64,000 bases of DNA from Candidatus Nanopelagicales bacterium (GTDB lineage: Bacteria > Actinomycetota > Actinomycetes > S36-B12): assembly GCA_030827125.1 (NCBI GenBank), contig JAURFD010000007.1, positions 62,001-126,000 of the forward strand, in the 5' to 3' direction. The translations under genes were made by a program, and so were the position numbers. Under the pieces are notes generated by a model. The model did no database searches. It worked only from the letters and a program-made list of their open reading frames with translations, and had not been told where the DNA came from. Within the stretch, counting starts at the first letter, position 1. Every line of letters begins with the position of its first letter. This document shows, one piece after another, positions 1 to 7,738 of the stretch.

Positions 1-498
1 TTCCACCGGAGTCACCGGCCGATCCTGCGCAGCCGTAGGCACCGCTGCGATCGCGTCGACCACATCACGGGAAGCCTGGTCAGCAACCTCACCGAAGATC
101 GTGTGCTTAAAGTTCAGCCACGAGGTCGGCGCCACCGTGATGAAGAACTGGGAGCCATTCGTGTTGGGCCCGGCGTTCGCCATCGCGAGCAGGTAGGGGC
201 GGTCGAACTGCAACTCGGGATGGAACTCATCGGCGAAGCGGTAGCCCGGGCCACCCATGCCTGACCCCAACGGGTCCCCGCCTTGGATCATGAAGCCGGG
301 GATGACCCGATGGAAGATGGTGCCGTCATATAGGGGACGACTGGTCTTGGTGCGGGCCTGCGGGTCGGTCCACTCCTGTGTCCCCTCCGCGAGCCCGACG
401 AAGTTGCGCACCGTCTTGGGTGCCTGGTCGGGGAAGAGAACGACCTTGATGTCGCCCAGGGAGGTGTGCAGGGTGGCATGCATGGAGGAATCAACCAT
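1..498 (-). CDS. ppiA: Peptidyl-prolyl cis-trans isomerase, cyclophilin type (C-terminus beyond window)
   Basis: Cyclophilin catalysing cis-trans isomerisation of Xaa-Pro bonds during folding. The 166 visible residues have no stop because the gene runs off the left edge. The signature [14 protein letters not shown] (residues 62-75, catalytic Arg64), NGSQFFI (114-120) and WLNFKH (127-132, the cyclosporin-site Trp) are all intact. There is no signal peptide, so it is probably cytosolic. The ATG at 498 is preceded by GGAAGGA about 8 nt upstream, which decides the start. Its place beyond gyrA and tRNA-Ile/Ala matches M. tuberculosis ppiA (Rv0009). Family assignment is secure; only the extreme C-terminus is unseen. 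Confidence 0.95.
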   Translation of the reverse strand, partial: MVDSSMHATLHTSLGDIKVVLFPDQAPKTVRNFVGLAEGTQEWTDPQARTKTSRPLYDGTIFHRVIPGFMIQGGDPLGSGMGGPGYRFADEFHPELQFDRPYLLAMANAGPNTNGSQFFITVAPTSWLNFKHTIFGEVADQASRDVVDAIAAVPTAAQDRPVTPVE

Positions 499-548
499 GC
501 CGAGATCCTTCCATGGATACGTCCACCGCACGCCTTGGGGCTTGGCTC

Positions 549-568
549 ACGGGGTACTGGTACCCCGT
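549..568. promoter_or_regulatory. Perfect 9-bp palindrome between ppiA and response-regulator gene
   Basis: ACGGGGTAC, a 2-nt TG spacer, then GTACCCCGT: a perfect inverted repeat in the divergent intergenic region, 50 bp before the response-regulator start and 51 bp before ppiA. Its size and symmetry suit a dimeric regulator's operator. The binding protein is unknown; autoregulation by the adjacent response regulator is an inference. Confidence 0.45.
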
Positions 569-617
569 CATGGGGCGACTGCTTGCCCGACGAGATGGCC
601 CGGCCCATAGTGGGCCC

Positions 618-1268
618 ATGTCTACGGATTCACGCGTCCTCGTGGTTGACGACGATGAGTTCACCCGTTTCCTCCTCATTCGCGCCTTGGACTCGTTTGG
701 CTTCGCCAACGTGGAGGCCTGTGATGGGGCAGCGTCCGCGCTCCAGTGCGCCGTCGCGCAACGGCCCGCGGTGGGCATTTTGGATCTCGATCTGGGTCAG
801 GGCCCGAACGGCGTGGACCTCGCGCACGCCCTGCGTCGGCAGTACCCCGACATCGGCTTGATCCTGCTCACGTCATTCGAGGATCCGCGCCTGCTCGGCG
901 GGATCAAGGACCTGCCCGTCGGCGCGATCTACCTGACCAAGAGAGCTGTCGGTAACGACGAGATCCTGCCCCGAGCGATGGCGACCCTCCTGGAGCATCC
1001 GTGCGCGGGGAGCAACAGCGCCGTGGGTGAGGGTTTCGCCCGCCCCCTAGGGCTCTCGGATAACCAGATCGACATCATGCGCCTGGTCGCCGAAGGTCAC
1101 TCGAACGCCGAGATCGGTCGACGACTACACCTCACTGAGCGCGGCGTTGCCAAGGCTGTCTCACGCTTGGTGAAGCAACTCGACCTCGACACCAGCGGTG
1201 ACGGGAACGTCCGCGTACTCATCACCCAGATGTACTTCCAGTACGTCGGTCACGGCACCCCGCGCTAG
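618..1268 (+). CDS. Response regulator, receiver plus LuxR/NarL-type HTH
   Basis: Two-component transcription regulator of 216 aa. The receiver domain (about residues 5-125) has the acidic DDD cluster at 11-13, phospho-acceptor Asp56 in ILDLDLG, and a conserved Lys at 108 (YLTKR). A LuxR-type helix-turn-helix follows at about 140-185 (LSDNQIDIMRLVAEGHSNAEIG). No histidine kinase is adjacent, so it is an orphan regulator. The ATG at 618 places the DDD motif at the usual distance; an upstream in-frame ATG at 513 would add about 35 atypical residues. A GGCCCA-TAG-TGGGCC inverted repeat (602-616) directly precedes the start where a Shine-Dalgarno would lie, so translation may be leaderless or structured. 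Confidence 0.85.
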   Translation: MSTDSRVLVVDDDEFTRFLLIRALDSFGFANVEACDGAASALQCAVAQRPAVGILDLDLGQGPNGVDLAHALRRQYPDIGLILLTSFEDPRLLGGIKDLPVGAIYLTKRAVGNDEILPRAMATLLEHPCAGSNSAVGEGFARPLGLSDNQIDIMRLVAEGHSNAEIGRRLHLTERGVAKAVSRLVKQLDLDTSGDGNVRVLITQMYFQYVGHGTPR

Positions 1269-1274
1269 ACGAGG

Positions 1275-1306
1275 AAGTCACCGCTTTCCGACCGTTGTGG
1301 TGACTT
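1275..1306. terminator. Possible bidirectional terminator hairpin after response regulator
   Basis: AAGTCACC (1275-1282) pairs with GGTGACTT (1299-1306) in the convergent gap between the response regulator and the 108-aa membrane protein. The 16-nt loop also contains CCGACCG, which can pair with CGGTCGG near 1331, so two folds compete. There is no clear U tract. The rest of 1307-1452 holds nothing recognisable. Confidence 0.3.
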
Positions 1307-1452
1307 TCCAGAACCACGATCCAACCCCAGCGGTCGGAGACGGGAGGGCAAGTAGATGAGAGCGTGGACCATCACGATGGCGAACTGAAGTCAAGCATGC
1401 GATGTGACGGGCCACTCACCACACAAGGGACATCGTCGTCAGAAGACGGACG

Positions 1453-1779
1453 CTATGCCGAATTGAGCCAGTCAGTGAACGCGGTCCAGTTGATCCAATA
1501 GAGGGCACTCATGGCGATGCCTATTCCTATGCCCATCAATCCCATGACGACACCCGGGCGCACCGCCGAACTAGGGGCCACGCCGGCCTCACTCGCCAGT
1601 CGGCGATTCTGCTTGGCGGCGTACAGCGCGAACGGGCCACAGACAAAGACCGCCAACCAACTCGCGATCGGCAGAACTGAGCACACCACCGCGGACGCGC
1701 CCCAGAGAAACGTCGACCACGCAAAGCGTGTTTCGCTGGTGTCGAAGAGGATCGCGTTTGTGGTGCGGTCCGTCCACAT
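1453..1779 (-). CDS. Small membrane protein, DUF4190-like
   Basis: A 108-aa protein with hydrophobic segments at about residues 20-55 (two closely spaced helices ending in FALYAAKQNR) and about 73-95. The helix-CGPFALYAAKQNRRL-loop-helix layout resembles DUF4190-type proteins; this is a pattern match, not a confirmed hit. The function is unknown. It is a single-gene unit converging on the response-regulator gene. GGGATGG lies about 5 nt before the ATG at 1779. Confidence 0.6.
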   Translation of the reverse strand: MWTDRTTNAILFDTSETRFAWSTFLWGASAVVCSVLPIASWLAVFVCGPFALYAAKQNRRLASEAGVAPSSAVRPGVVMGLMGIGIGIAMSALYWINWTAFTDWLNSA

Positions 1780-1983
1780 CGCGCCATCCCACGCACGGTA
1801 CTAGCGAGGATCTGTTGGATCGGGGTACCAGCCCGATGAGCCATCACCATCGGGCTTCGGCTCGCGCGCTCCGACGATCCCCTCGGTCACGCGCCCACGA
1901 TAGGTACTCGTTCGTTGGTGCGCAGTAGCGGGCGGGAAATGAGCGAAATGTCAGTAGGCAAGTGCGCCGTCATGAAGAAACTG

Positions 1984-2056
1984 TGGAGGCTAGGGGACTC
2001 GAACCCCTGACTTCTGCCTTGCAAAGGCAGCGCTCTACCAGCTGAGCTAAGCCCCC
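1984..2056 (-). tRNA. tRNA-Ala (anticodon TGC)
   Basis: The minus strand folds as a cloverleaf: acceptor GGGGGCT/AGCCTCC, D-arm GCTCAGCTGGTAGAGC, anticodon stem CTGCC/GGCAG with loop TTTGCAA (anticodon TGC), and T-arm CAGGGG-TTCGAGT-CCCCT. The discriminator is A; CCA is not encoded. Its 5' end overlaps the last codons of the MFS gene (2047-2056). In M. tuberculosis tRNA-Ile and tRNA-Ala directly follow gyrA; here they are separated by about 1.5 kb. Confidence 0.95.
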
Positions 2057-3432
2057 GTGGGACGCTCGATACTACCCGGGCCCTCGGGCGCTCGGTGATC
2101 GAGATCGCGGAGCGCCGCCTCTGAGCGATGGGCGACACCTCGCTCGAGGGAGTTCACCACCAGGTGGCGGCTGTGACGTCGGAGCATGAGGCCATCACGG
2201 TCCTTCTCTGCGAACGTGCGCAGGTCCTTGCCCAGACTCGACCAGCCCACGTAGGCGACGAGAGCGAGCACCCCGATCGCCTCGACCGCGACCACCACCC
2301 AGATGTCCAGGACCCCCACGAGGCCGGTGATGGCGAGGCCGCCAATCGGAGCGACGAGTGTGACGGCGGCGGAATAGACCGCGAGGACCCGGATCTCCTT
2401 GCTGTCCGGAGCACCGAGCTGGATGGATGCTGAGATCACGGTGACCACGAGACTGAGCGCGAGCCCGATGGGCGCGATGATGAGCATGAGGACGATGACA
2501 TGACCGACTCCACCCGGTAGGAGCCCGGACATCCACATCGCCACCAGCGCAATGGCGAGCACGACCAGTGACGCGAGCATGATCGCCTGATAGCCGTAGT
2601 GCTTCTTGCCGCGCGCCAGGAAGATCGACACCCCGGAATTGCCGAGGTAGAAGGCACCGAGCAGCAGCGAGAAGGTCTGCGACGTCGGATCGACGTCCTC
2701 CGCGACGCGGGGCAGCAGCTTGAGGATCGGCCAGGCGACGAGCTCGAGGAGGATGGCCAAGATCACGACCCGGCGCAGGGTGGCCACGGTGAACAGCAGA
2801 CGGGCATCCGACGCGAAGGACTCGGACTTCGTACCCGGGGGCAGCGGCTCCGGCGGCATCGCCGGCTGGCGCAGGACCGCGAGGAGCGGGAAGAGGTAAC
2901 TGATGGCGTTGACAAAGAACAGTGATGCGGCGCCCAGGCCATCGAGCATCTGACCACCGATGAGGACGCCGAGAATGCCGGCCACCGCCCCCCATGACGA
3001 CAGCGAGGCATCGAGGCGATCGAGCTGGCCCTGCGGCGCGACTCGCACGAGCAGCTTGTTCCACGCCGGATAGTTGAGCGCCGACACGGACCCGGAGACG
3101 AGGGCGGTGACCATGAGCAGGCCGAGGCTGAGGTAGCCCATGAGCACCAGGACACCCACGGCGACATAAATGACGCACTTCGCGGCTTCCGCACCAGCGA
3201 CGACGAGACGCAGGTCGTAGCGGCTGGCCAGGTGGGCAGCCGGCTTGATGAGGAATGCCGACGGCAGCGACTGCAGCGCCAACACGACGACCGCGATCGC
3301 GAGCGAGCCCGAGATCTTGTAGGAGATGTAACTGAAGGCCAGGCTCGCGACACCACTGCCGAGTGAACTGATCGACGACCCGGCGACGAGCAGGCGAAGA
3401 TGAGCCGCTGGCGGTGTCGTCGCGCTACTCAT
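2047..3432 (-). CDS. MFS transporter
   Basis: A 461-aa polytopic membrane protein with about 10-12 hydrophobic helices in the major-facilitator pattern (N-terminal SSISSLGSGVASLAFSYISYKISGS, then RYDLRLV as loop 2-3). It is probably a drug/H+ or unspecified solute antiporter; the substrate cannot be predicted. The ATG at 3432 is preferred over a GTG at 3441 because GGGGG lies about 11 nt upstream of it. The C-terminal tail is charged. The stop codon (2047-2049) lies inside tRNA-Ala. The gene sits between tRNA-Ile/DLW-39 and tRNA-Ala, where the synteny reference has no transporter, suggesting insertion. Confidence 0.85.
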   Translation of the reverse strand: MSSATTPPAAHLRLLVAGSSISSLGSGVASLAFSYISYKISGSLAIAVVVLALQSLPSAFLIKPAAHLASRYDLRLVVAGAEAAKCVIYVAVGVLVLMGYLSLGLLMVTALVSGSVSALNYPAWNKLLVRVAPQGQLDRLDASLSSWGAVAGILGVLIGGQMLDGLGAASLFFVNAISYLFPLLAVLRQPAMPPEPLPPGTKSESFASDARLLFTVATLRRVVILAILLELVAWPILKLLPRVAEDVDPTSQTFSLLLGAFYLGNSGVSIFLARGKKHYGYQAIMLASLVVLAIALVAMWMSGLLPGGVGHVIVLMLIIAPIGLALSLVVTVISASIQLGAPDSKEIRVLAVYSAAVTLVAPIGGLAITGLVGVLDIWVVVAVEAIGVLALVAYVGWSSLGKDLRTFAEKDRDGLMLRRHSRHLVVNSLERGVAHRSEAALRDLDHRAPEGPGSIERPTGA

Positions 3433-3466
3433 GGCGCACACGCCCCCAGGGTCTGACCGGGTGAGG

Positions 3467-3592
3467 TCAGGTCAGGTCAGGAACCGAGGTCGCCTCGGTC
3501 CACAGGTCGTCCTCCGCCTTGCTTGCCTGGATCTGGCGGTAGACCAGATAGCCGACGCCAGCAAGGGCAATGAGCAGCAGCAGTTTCTTCAT
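3467..3592 (-). CDS. DLW-39 family small protein
   Basis: A 41-aa peptide: MKKLLLLIALAGVGYLVYRQ forms one membrane helix, followed by a short charged tail with the hallmark motif EDDLW (residues 27-31). DLW-39 proteins are tiny actinobacterial proteins of unknown function typically found near the tRNA-Ile/tRNA-Ala genes after gyrA, exactly as here. The ATG begins two bases after the tRNA-Ile 3' end, so it is presumably released from the same transcript by tRNA 3' processing. The C-terminal codons lie in a GGTCA triplicate. Confidence 0.85.
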   Translation of the reverse strand: MKKLLLLIALAGVGYLVYRQIQASKAEDDLWTEATSVPDLT

Positions 3593-3593
3593 G

Positions 3594-3668
3594 TGGGCCT
3601 AGGTGGACTTGAACCACCGACCTCTTCCTTATCAGGGAAGCGCTCTAACCGAGCTGAGCTATAGGCCC
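3594..3668 (-). tRNA. tRNA-Ile (anticodon GAT)
   Basis: The minus strand gives acceptor GGGCCTA/TAGGCCC, D-arm AGCTCAGCTCGGTTAGAGC, anticodon loop CTGATAA (anticodon GAT) and T-arm GGTGG-TTCAAGT-CCACC with discriminator A. CCA is not encoded. It lies downstream of gyrA beyond the TetR gene and upstream of DLW-39. Confidence 0.95.
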
Positions 3669-3708
3669 TCAACAGCCCGCTTAGGTTACACAGAACACCC
3701 GGGTATCG

Positions 3709-3721
3709 CCCCCTTCGGGGG
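3709..3721 (-). terminator. GC-rich C(TTCG)G hairpin after TetR gene
   Basis: CCCCCTTCGGGGG is a 13-nt hairpin five bases past the TetR stop codon and before tRNA-Ile. It is a compact, stable terminator-like structure without a U tract, which is common in high-GC actinobacteria. Confidence 0.5.
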
Positions 3722-3725
3722 TCTC

Positions 3726-4337
3726 CTAGACGGTTGCTGAGGCAGACGGTGACCGCAGGGCAGCCACCTCGTCTCCGAGAATCGCGCGCACTTCCTCGCG
3801 GGAGCGGATCTGCGCGTCAGTGAGGGACTGAATGGACATCCCGTCGATAAGGGCATGCAGGCGCCGAGCGTCGCGCTCCAAATCCCGGTCCTCACTTCGC
3901 AGTCCTTGGCGACTCATCATGGTGAGAAGTTCGACCATCGCCTCATACACCGCCCCGTTGAGACGCTGCAGCACCTCGGCTACCTCGGGATCGGAGGGTG
4001 ACTGGGATAGCACGAGGAGCCACACGCCTGACTGGTTGCGCCGATCCTTATCGACGGGAACTAGCGTCATGAGTACGTCGACGACCTTGTCCCGGTCGAG
4101 TTCAAAGAGGTCAAGCGCGAGGGCCTTGTCAGTGACCTGCTGAATCAGCTCATCGACGGCTAAGCCCAAGAGCTGGGGCATCGTCCCGACGTAGTGGCCA
4201 ATGCTGGACTTCGGCATGCCCGCCTCCGCCGCGACGTGACGCACCGAGACCTCGCTCGCGCCGTCCCGGTTCACCACGCGCCACAGTGCATCCACAATGT
4301 GTCGCCGGCGCTCGTCGTGATCAACGATCTTCGGCAT
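3726..4337 (-). CDS. TetR/AcrR family transcriptional regulator
   Basis: A 203-aa regulator. The N-terminal DNA-binding domain (residues 1-55: RRRHIVDALWRVVNRDGASEVSVRHVAAEAGMPKSSIGHYVG) has the TetR helix-turn-helix with recognition helix around KSSIGHYV. The remainder is an alpha-helical ligand-binding/dimerisation domain ending near IDGMSIQSL...EEVRAIL, of the TetR_C type that senses small hydrophobic ligands. The start ATG at 4337 has GGGAGG 5 nt upstream. A 7-bp palindrome at 4366-4381 just upstream suggests autoregulation. The regulated gene is unknown; the nearby MFS transporter is a candidate by proximity only. Confidence 0.88.
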   Translation of the reverse strand: MPKIVDHDERRRHIVDALWRVVNRDGASEVSVRHVAAEAGMPKSSIGHYVGTMPQLLGLAVDELIQQVTDKALALDLFELDRDKVVDVLMTLVPVDKDRRNQSGVWLLVLSQSPSDPEVAEVLQRLNGAVYEAMVELLTMMSRQGLRSEDRDLERDARRLHALIDGMSIQSLTDAQIRSREEVRAILGDEVAALRSPSASATV

Positions 4338-4365
4338 GAGACCTCCCACAAACTCTTTGATCGCA

Positions 4366-4381
4366 TCGTTGGCTCCAACGA
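4366..4381. promoter_or_regulatory. Candidate TetR operator
   Basis: TCGTTGG-CT-CCAACGA, a perfect 7-bp inverted repeat with a 2-nt spacer, lies 29 bp upstream of the TetR start codon. This is the expected position for an autorepressor site; binding is inferred. Confidence 0.45.
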
Positions 4382-4442
4382 GACTAACTGAGGTCGGGAT
4401 GGTCGGCCTGCGGCCTGTGTCGCGGAAATGTCCCGTTTTCGT

Positions 4443-4478
4443 GGACGCCTCTCCTGGCGTGGCGCCTTTGAGGCGTCC
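4443..4478 (-). terminator. Terminator-like hairpin downstream of gyrB-gyrA-DUF3566
   Basis: GGACGCCTC (4443-4451) and GAGGCGTCC (4470-4478) are perfect 9-bp arms around an 18-nt GC-rich loop that can itself fold (GGCG/CGCC). It lies about 40 nt past the DUF3566 stop codon, between two minus-strand units, so it is best read as the end of the gyrase operon. Confidence 0.55.
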
Positions 4479-4480
4479 GT

Positions 4481-4520
4481 CACACGCAATGAAAGTGCGT
4501 CACAGCCAATGAAAGTGGAT
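4481..4520. repeat. 20-bp tandem direct repeat (two units)
   Basis: Two adjacent 20-mers (4481-4500 and 4501-4520) share CACA..CAATGAAAGTG.. at a period of exactly 20; a third, decayed CACACCGAAT start follows inside the DUF3566 3' end. Function unknown; it sits between the DUF3566 stop and the hairpin. Confidence 0.6.
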
Positions 4521-5068
4521 CACACCGAATCGGTGAAGGTGAGTTCCACACCGCCGGTGATTCCCACTGTGATGTTGTACAAGATCGCAAACAGGCCGGC
4601 GAGGATGGACACCAGCGCGATCTCCATCGCGGCCACAACAACGGCGATGCCCATGACACGGTCGAACGCCAACACCGCCTCTACGTCGAACGTCGTAGTC
4701 CCGGAGCCCACGACCTCGTTGACGTTGCGGGCCAAGGTCGCAAAGACACCGGCATAGTCCAGGAGCGACCAAATGGCTGCGAAGGCCGCGACGATGACGA
4801 CCGCGAGCGCGACCGCGAGCATGAAGGCAACCTTCACAATCGACCACGAATCGACCTTGTAGAGATAGAGACGTGCACGGCGCGGCCCCGGGGTCGCTCG
4901 GTGGATCTCTCGATCGTCCTCGGGTTTAGCGAATCGGGGCGGTGGAGGAACTGGAGTCGCGGGGACTGCCGGGATGCCGGTGGCCGGGGTTGCGTCCCGG
5001 GCACTCACTGAAGGCGCCTCGCCCAGGGTGCGACCGATGGGGGTCGGTGCTCCCGTGGTACTCGACAC
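4520..5068 (-). CDS. DUF3566 domain transmembrane protein
   Basis: A 182-aa protein with a Pro/Ala/Thr-rich cytosolic N-terminus (1-60), then the DUF3566 core: ARLYLYKVDSWSIVKVAF leading into TM1 (about 78-100) and a second helix at about 139-165 (MGIAVVVAAMEIALVSILAGLFAILYN). This matches M. tuberculosis Rv0007, also directly downstream of gyrA. The role is unknown. The GTG start at 5068 is chosen because GGAAGGGG lies 7 nt upstream; the reading frame extends upstream into gyrA antisense-frame sequence without family similarity. It is 49 bp from gyrA and probably the last gene of gyrB-gyrA-DUF3566. Confidence 0.88.
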   Translation of the reverse strand: MSSTTGAPTPIGRTLGEAPSVSARDATPATGIPAVPATPVPPPPRFAKPEDDREIHRATPGPRRARLYLYKVDSWSIVKVAFMLAVALAVVIVAAFAAIWSLLDYAGVFATLARNVNEVVGSGTTTFDVEAVLAFDRVMGIAVVVAAMEIALVSILAGLFAILYNITVGITGGVELTFTDSV

Positions 5069-5117
5069 GTGCGGTCCCCTTCCGATTCGTCCGCCCCCGT
5101 GAGGACGAGACACCAGA

Positions 5118-7709
5118 TTAACCCGCGGACGGGTCCTCGTCGCTGACCTCGGCATCTGTCTGGGCCATCGTGACCGACTCGTCACCCTCGGACACCGTGT
5201 CACCCTCGGGAGCCACCTCATCGCTGTCGAGCTCCTCGTCCTCCTCGGACTCACCCGCACGAGCGACGGCGACCAGGCTGCGATCCGCACCAAGATTCAT
5301 CAGGCGCACCCCCATGGTGTCGCGCCCCGAGGAACGGATGCCCTCGACGTTGGTGCGGATGACGACGCCATCATTCGCGACGGCAAAGATCTGATCGGTG
5401 AGATCACACACGACCGCGCCCACGAGCGCTCCCCGATCTTCGACCAGGCGCATTGCGCGAACGCCGAGGATGCCGCGGCCCTTGGGGGTCCAGTCATCTA
5501 CCGGGGTCCGCTTGGCGTAACCGCCATCCGTCACGGTGACCACGTACGAATCCGGTCGAACGACGTCCATGGAGAGTAGGGCGTCGTCACCACGGAATCG
5601 CATTCCGATGACTCCACTCGTGGCTCGACCCATCGGACGTAGTTGCGCGTCGTCGGCGTGGAAGCGGACGGACATTCCCTTGCGGGACACGCAGATGAGA
5701 TCGTCCGTCTCACTCACCAACTGCGCCGAGATCACCTCGTCGTCATCCTTGAGGTTGATCGCGATGACACCGCCGGAACGATTGGAGTCGTACTCCTCGA
5801 GCTTAGTCTTCTTGACCATTCCGTTGCGGGTGGCGAGGACGAGGTACGGCGCCTGCGCATAGTCCCGGAGGTAGAGCACCTGGGCGATCTCCTCATCGGG
5901 CTGGAAAGCCAACAGGTTGGCCACGTGCTGACCCTTGGCATCACGGCCGGCCTCGGGCAGTTGGTACGCCTTGGCGCGGTAGACCCGACCCTTCGTGGTG
6001 AAGAACAGGATCCAGTGATGGGTGGTGGTCACAAAGAAGTGCTCCACCACGTCGTCCTGGCGAAGGGCTGCCCCGCGGACACCTCGGCCGCCACGCCGTT
6101 GAGCGCGGTACATGTCGGTCTTGGTGCGCTTGGCATAGCCACCCGCGGTAATGGTGATGACCACGTCTTCCTCGGCAATGAGGTCCTCGTTGGTGACGTC
6201 ACCATCCCAGGGCACAAACTGTGTTCGACGCTCATCTCCGTAGTCGTTGACGACCTCGGCGAGCTCCTCGCTCACGATGGACCGCTGCCGCTCCTCGGAA
6301 GCCAGGATGTCGGTGTAGTCAGCAATCTTGGTCATCAGATCATCGAACTCGTCAATGATCTTCTGTCGCTCGAGAGCCGCCAGACGTCGCAACTGCATGT
6401 CCAAGATCGCGGTGGCCTGAAGCTCGTCGATGTCGAGTAGTCCCATGAGGCCGGTACGCGCGTCATCGACCGTCGCAGAGGCGCGAATGAGAGCGATTAC
6501 CTCATCAAGTGCGTCGAGGGCCTTCAGGTAACCCCGCAGGATGTGAGCACGCTCCTCGGCCTTACGAAGGCGGTAGCGGGTACGGCGCTGAATGACCTCT
6601 ATTTGGTGCGCGATCCATGAGCGCACGAACTGTTCGATCGAGAGCGTGCGAGGCACTCCGTCAACCAGGGCGAGCATGTTGGCCCCGAAAGTCTCCTGCA
6701 GCTGAGTGTGCTTGTAGAGATTGTTGAGGACGACCTGAGCGACGGCATCGCGCTTGAGTTCGATGATGAGCCGCATGCCAGTGCGTGATGACGAATCGTC
6801 ACGCACGTCGGCGATACCGCCGACCTTGCCGTCGCTGACAAGCTCGGCGACGCGCAGCAGCAGATTGTCCGGGTTGACCTGGTAGGGCAGCTCGGTAATC
6901 ACCAGGATCTGCTTGCCCTTGGCGTCCTCGTCCACGGTGACGACCGCACGCATAGTGATCGAGCCTCGGCCCGTGCGCAGGGCCGCCTCAACGCCATGCC
7001 GACCCACGATGAGTCCACCTGTGGGGAAGTCAGGGCCGCTCACCCGCTCCAGAAGAGCCTCGGTGGCTTCCTCACGGGTTGCTTCGGGGTTCTGCAGCAG
7101 CCACTGGACGCCGGAAGCCACCTCCCGAAGGTTGTGCGGCGGAATGTTGGTGGCCATTCCGACCGCGATACCCGCGCTGCCGTTGACCAGCAGGTTGGGG
7201 AAGCGGCTCGGGAGTACGACGGGTTCAAGGGTTCGACCGTCGTAGTTGGGGGCGAAGTTGACAGTCTCCTCGTCGATATCGCGCACCATCTGCATGGCCA
7301 ACGGCGCCATGCGGCACTCCGTGTAGCGCTGGGCTGCTGGCGGGTCATTGCCAGGCGATCCGAAGTTGCCCTGTCCCTGGACGAGCGGATAGCGCAGAGA
7401 CCACGGCTGAGCCAGGCGGACGAGAGCGTCGTAGATGGCCTGATCACCGTGGGGGTGGTAGTTGCCCATGACGTCACCAACCACGCGCGCTGACTTAGAG
7501 AAGTTGCGGTCGGGTCGGTAGCCACCGTCGTACATCGCATAGAGCACGCGGCGGTGCACGGGCTTCAGTCCGTCGCGCACGTCAGGAAGGGCTCGGGAGA
7601 CGATGACGCTCATCGAGTAGTCGAGATACGACCGTTGCATCTCGGTTTGGAGATCCACCGGCTCGATCCGGCCACCCGGGGGAACCGTGGTCTCTGTCTC
7701 TTCAGGCAC
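5118..7709 (-). CDS. gyrA: DNA gyrase subunit A
   Basis: The 863-aa breakage-reunion subunit of gyrase introduces negative supercoils with GyrB. The winged-helix/tower domain includes catalytic Tyr129 ([11 protein letters not shown]). The GyrA box QRRGGRG, diagnostic of gyrase rather than topoisomerase IV, begins the C-terminal beta-pinwheel. The C-terminal tail is acidic ([13 protein letters not shown]). Within the quinolone-resistance region the sequence is [10 protein letters not shown], with Gln90 where E. coli has Ser83 and M. tuberculosis Ala90; Asp93 (E. coli Asp87) is kept. It starts 29 bp after gyrB and is co-directional. Confidence 0.98.
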   Translation of the reverse strand: MPEETETTVPPGGRIEPVDLQTEMQRSYLDYSMSVIVSRALPDVRDGLKPVHRRVLYAMYDGGYRPDRNFSKSARVVGDVMGNYHPHGDQAIYDALVRLAQPWSLRYPLVQGQGNFGSPGNDPPAAQRYTECRMAPLAMQMVRDIDEETVNFAPNYDGRTLEPVVLPSRFPNLLVNGSAGIAVGMATNIPPHNLREVASGVQWLLQNPEATREEATEALLERVSGPDFPTGGLIVGRHGVEAALRTGRGSITMRAVVTVDEDAKGKQILVITELPYQVNPDNLLLRVAELVSDGKVGGIADVRDDSSSRTGMRLIIELKRDAVAQVVLNNLYKHTQLQETFGANMLALVDGVPRTLSIEQFVRSWIAHQIEVIQRRTRYRLRKAEERAHILRGYLKALDALDEVIALIRASATVDDARTGLMGLLDIDELQATAILDMQLRRLAALERQKIIDEFDDLMTKIADYTDILASEERQRSIVSEELAEVVNDYGDERRTQFVPWDGDVTNEDLIAEEDVVITITAGGYAKRTKTDMYRAQRRGGRGVRGAALRQDDVVEHFFVTTTHHWILFFTTKGRVYRAKAYQLPEAGRDAKGQHVANLLAFQPDEEIAQVLYLRDYAQAPYLVLATRNGMVKKTKLEEYDSNRSGGVIAINLKDDDEVISAQLVSETDDLICVSRKGMSVRFHADDAQLRPMGRATSGVIGMRFRGDDALLSMDVVRPDSYVVTVTDGGYAKRTPVDDWTPKGRGILGVRAMRLVEDRGALVGAVVCDLTDQIFAVANDGVVIRTNVEGIRSSGRDTMGVRLMNLGADRSLVAVARAGESEEDEELDSDEVAPEGDTVSEGDESVTMAQTDAEVSDEDPSAG

Positions 7710-7738
7710 TGCTACTCCTGTGGTCGATGTCAGTCAGA

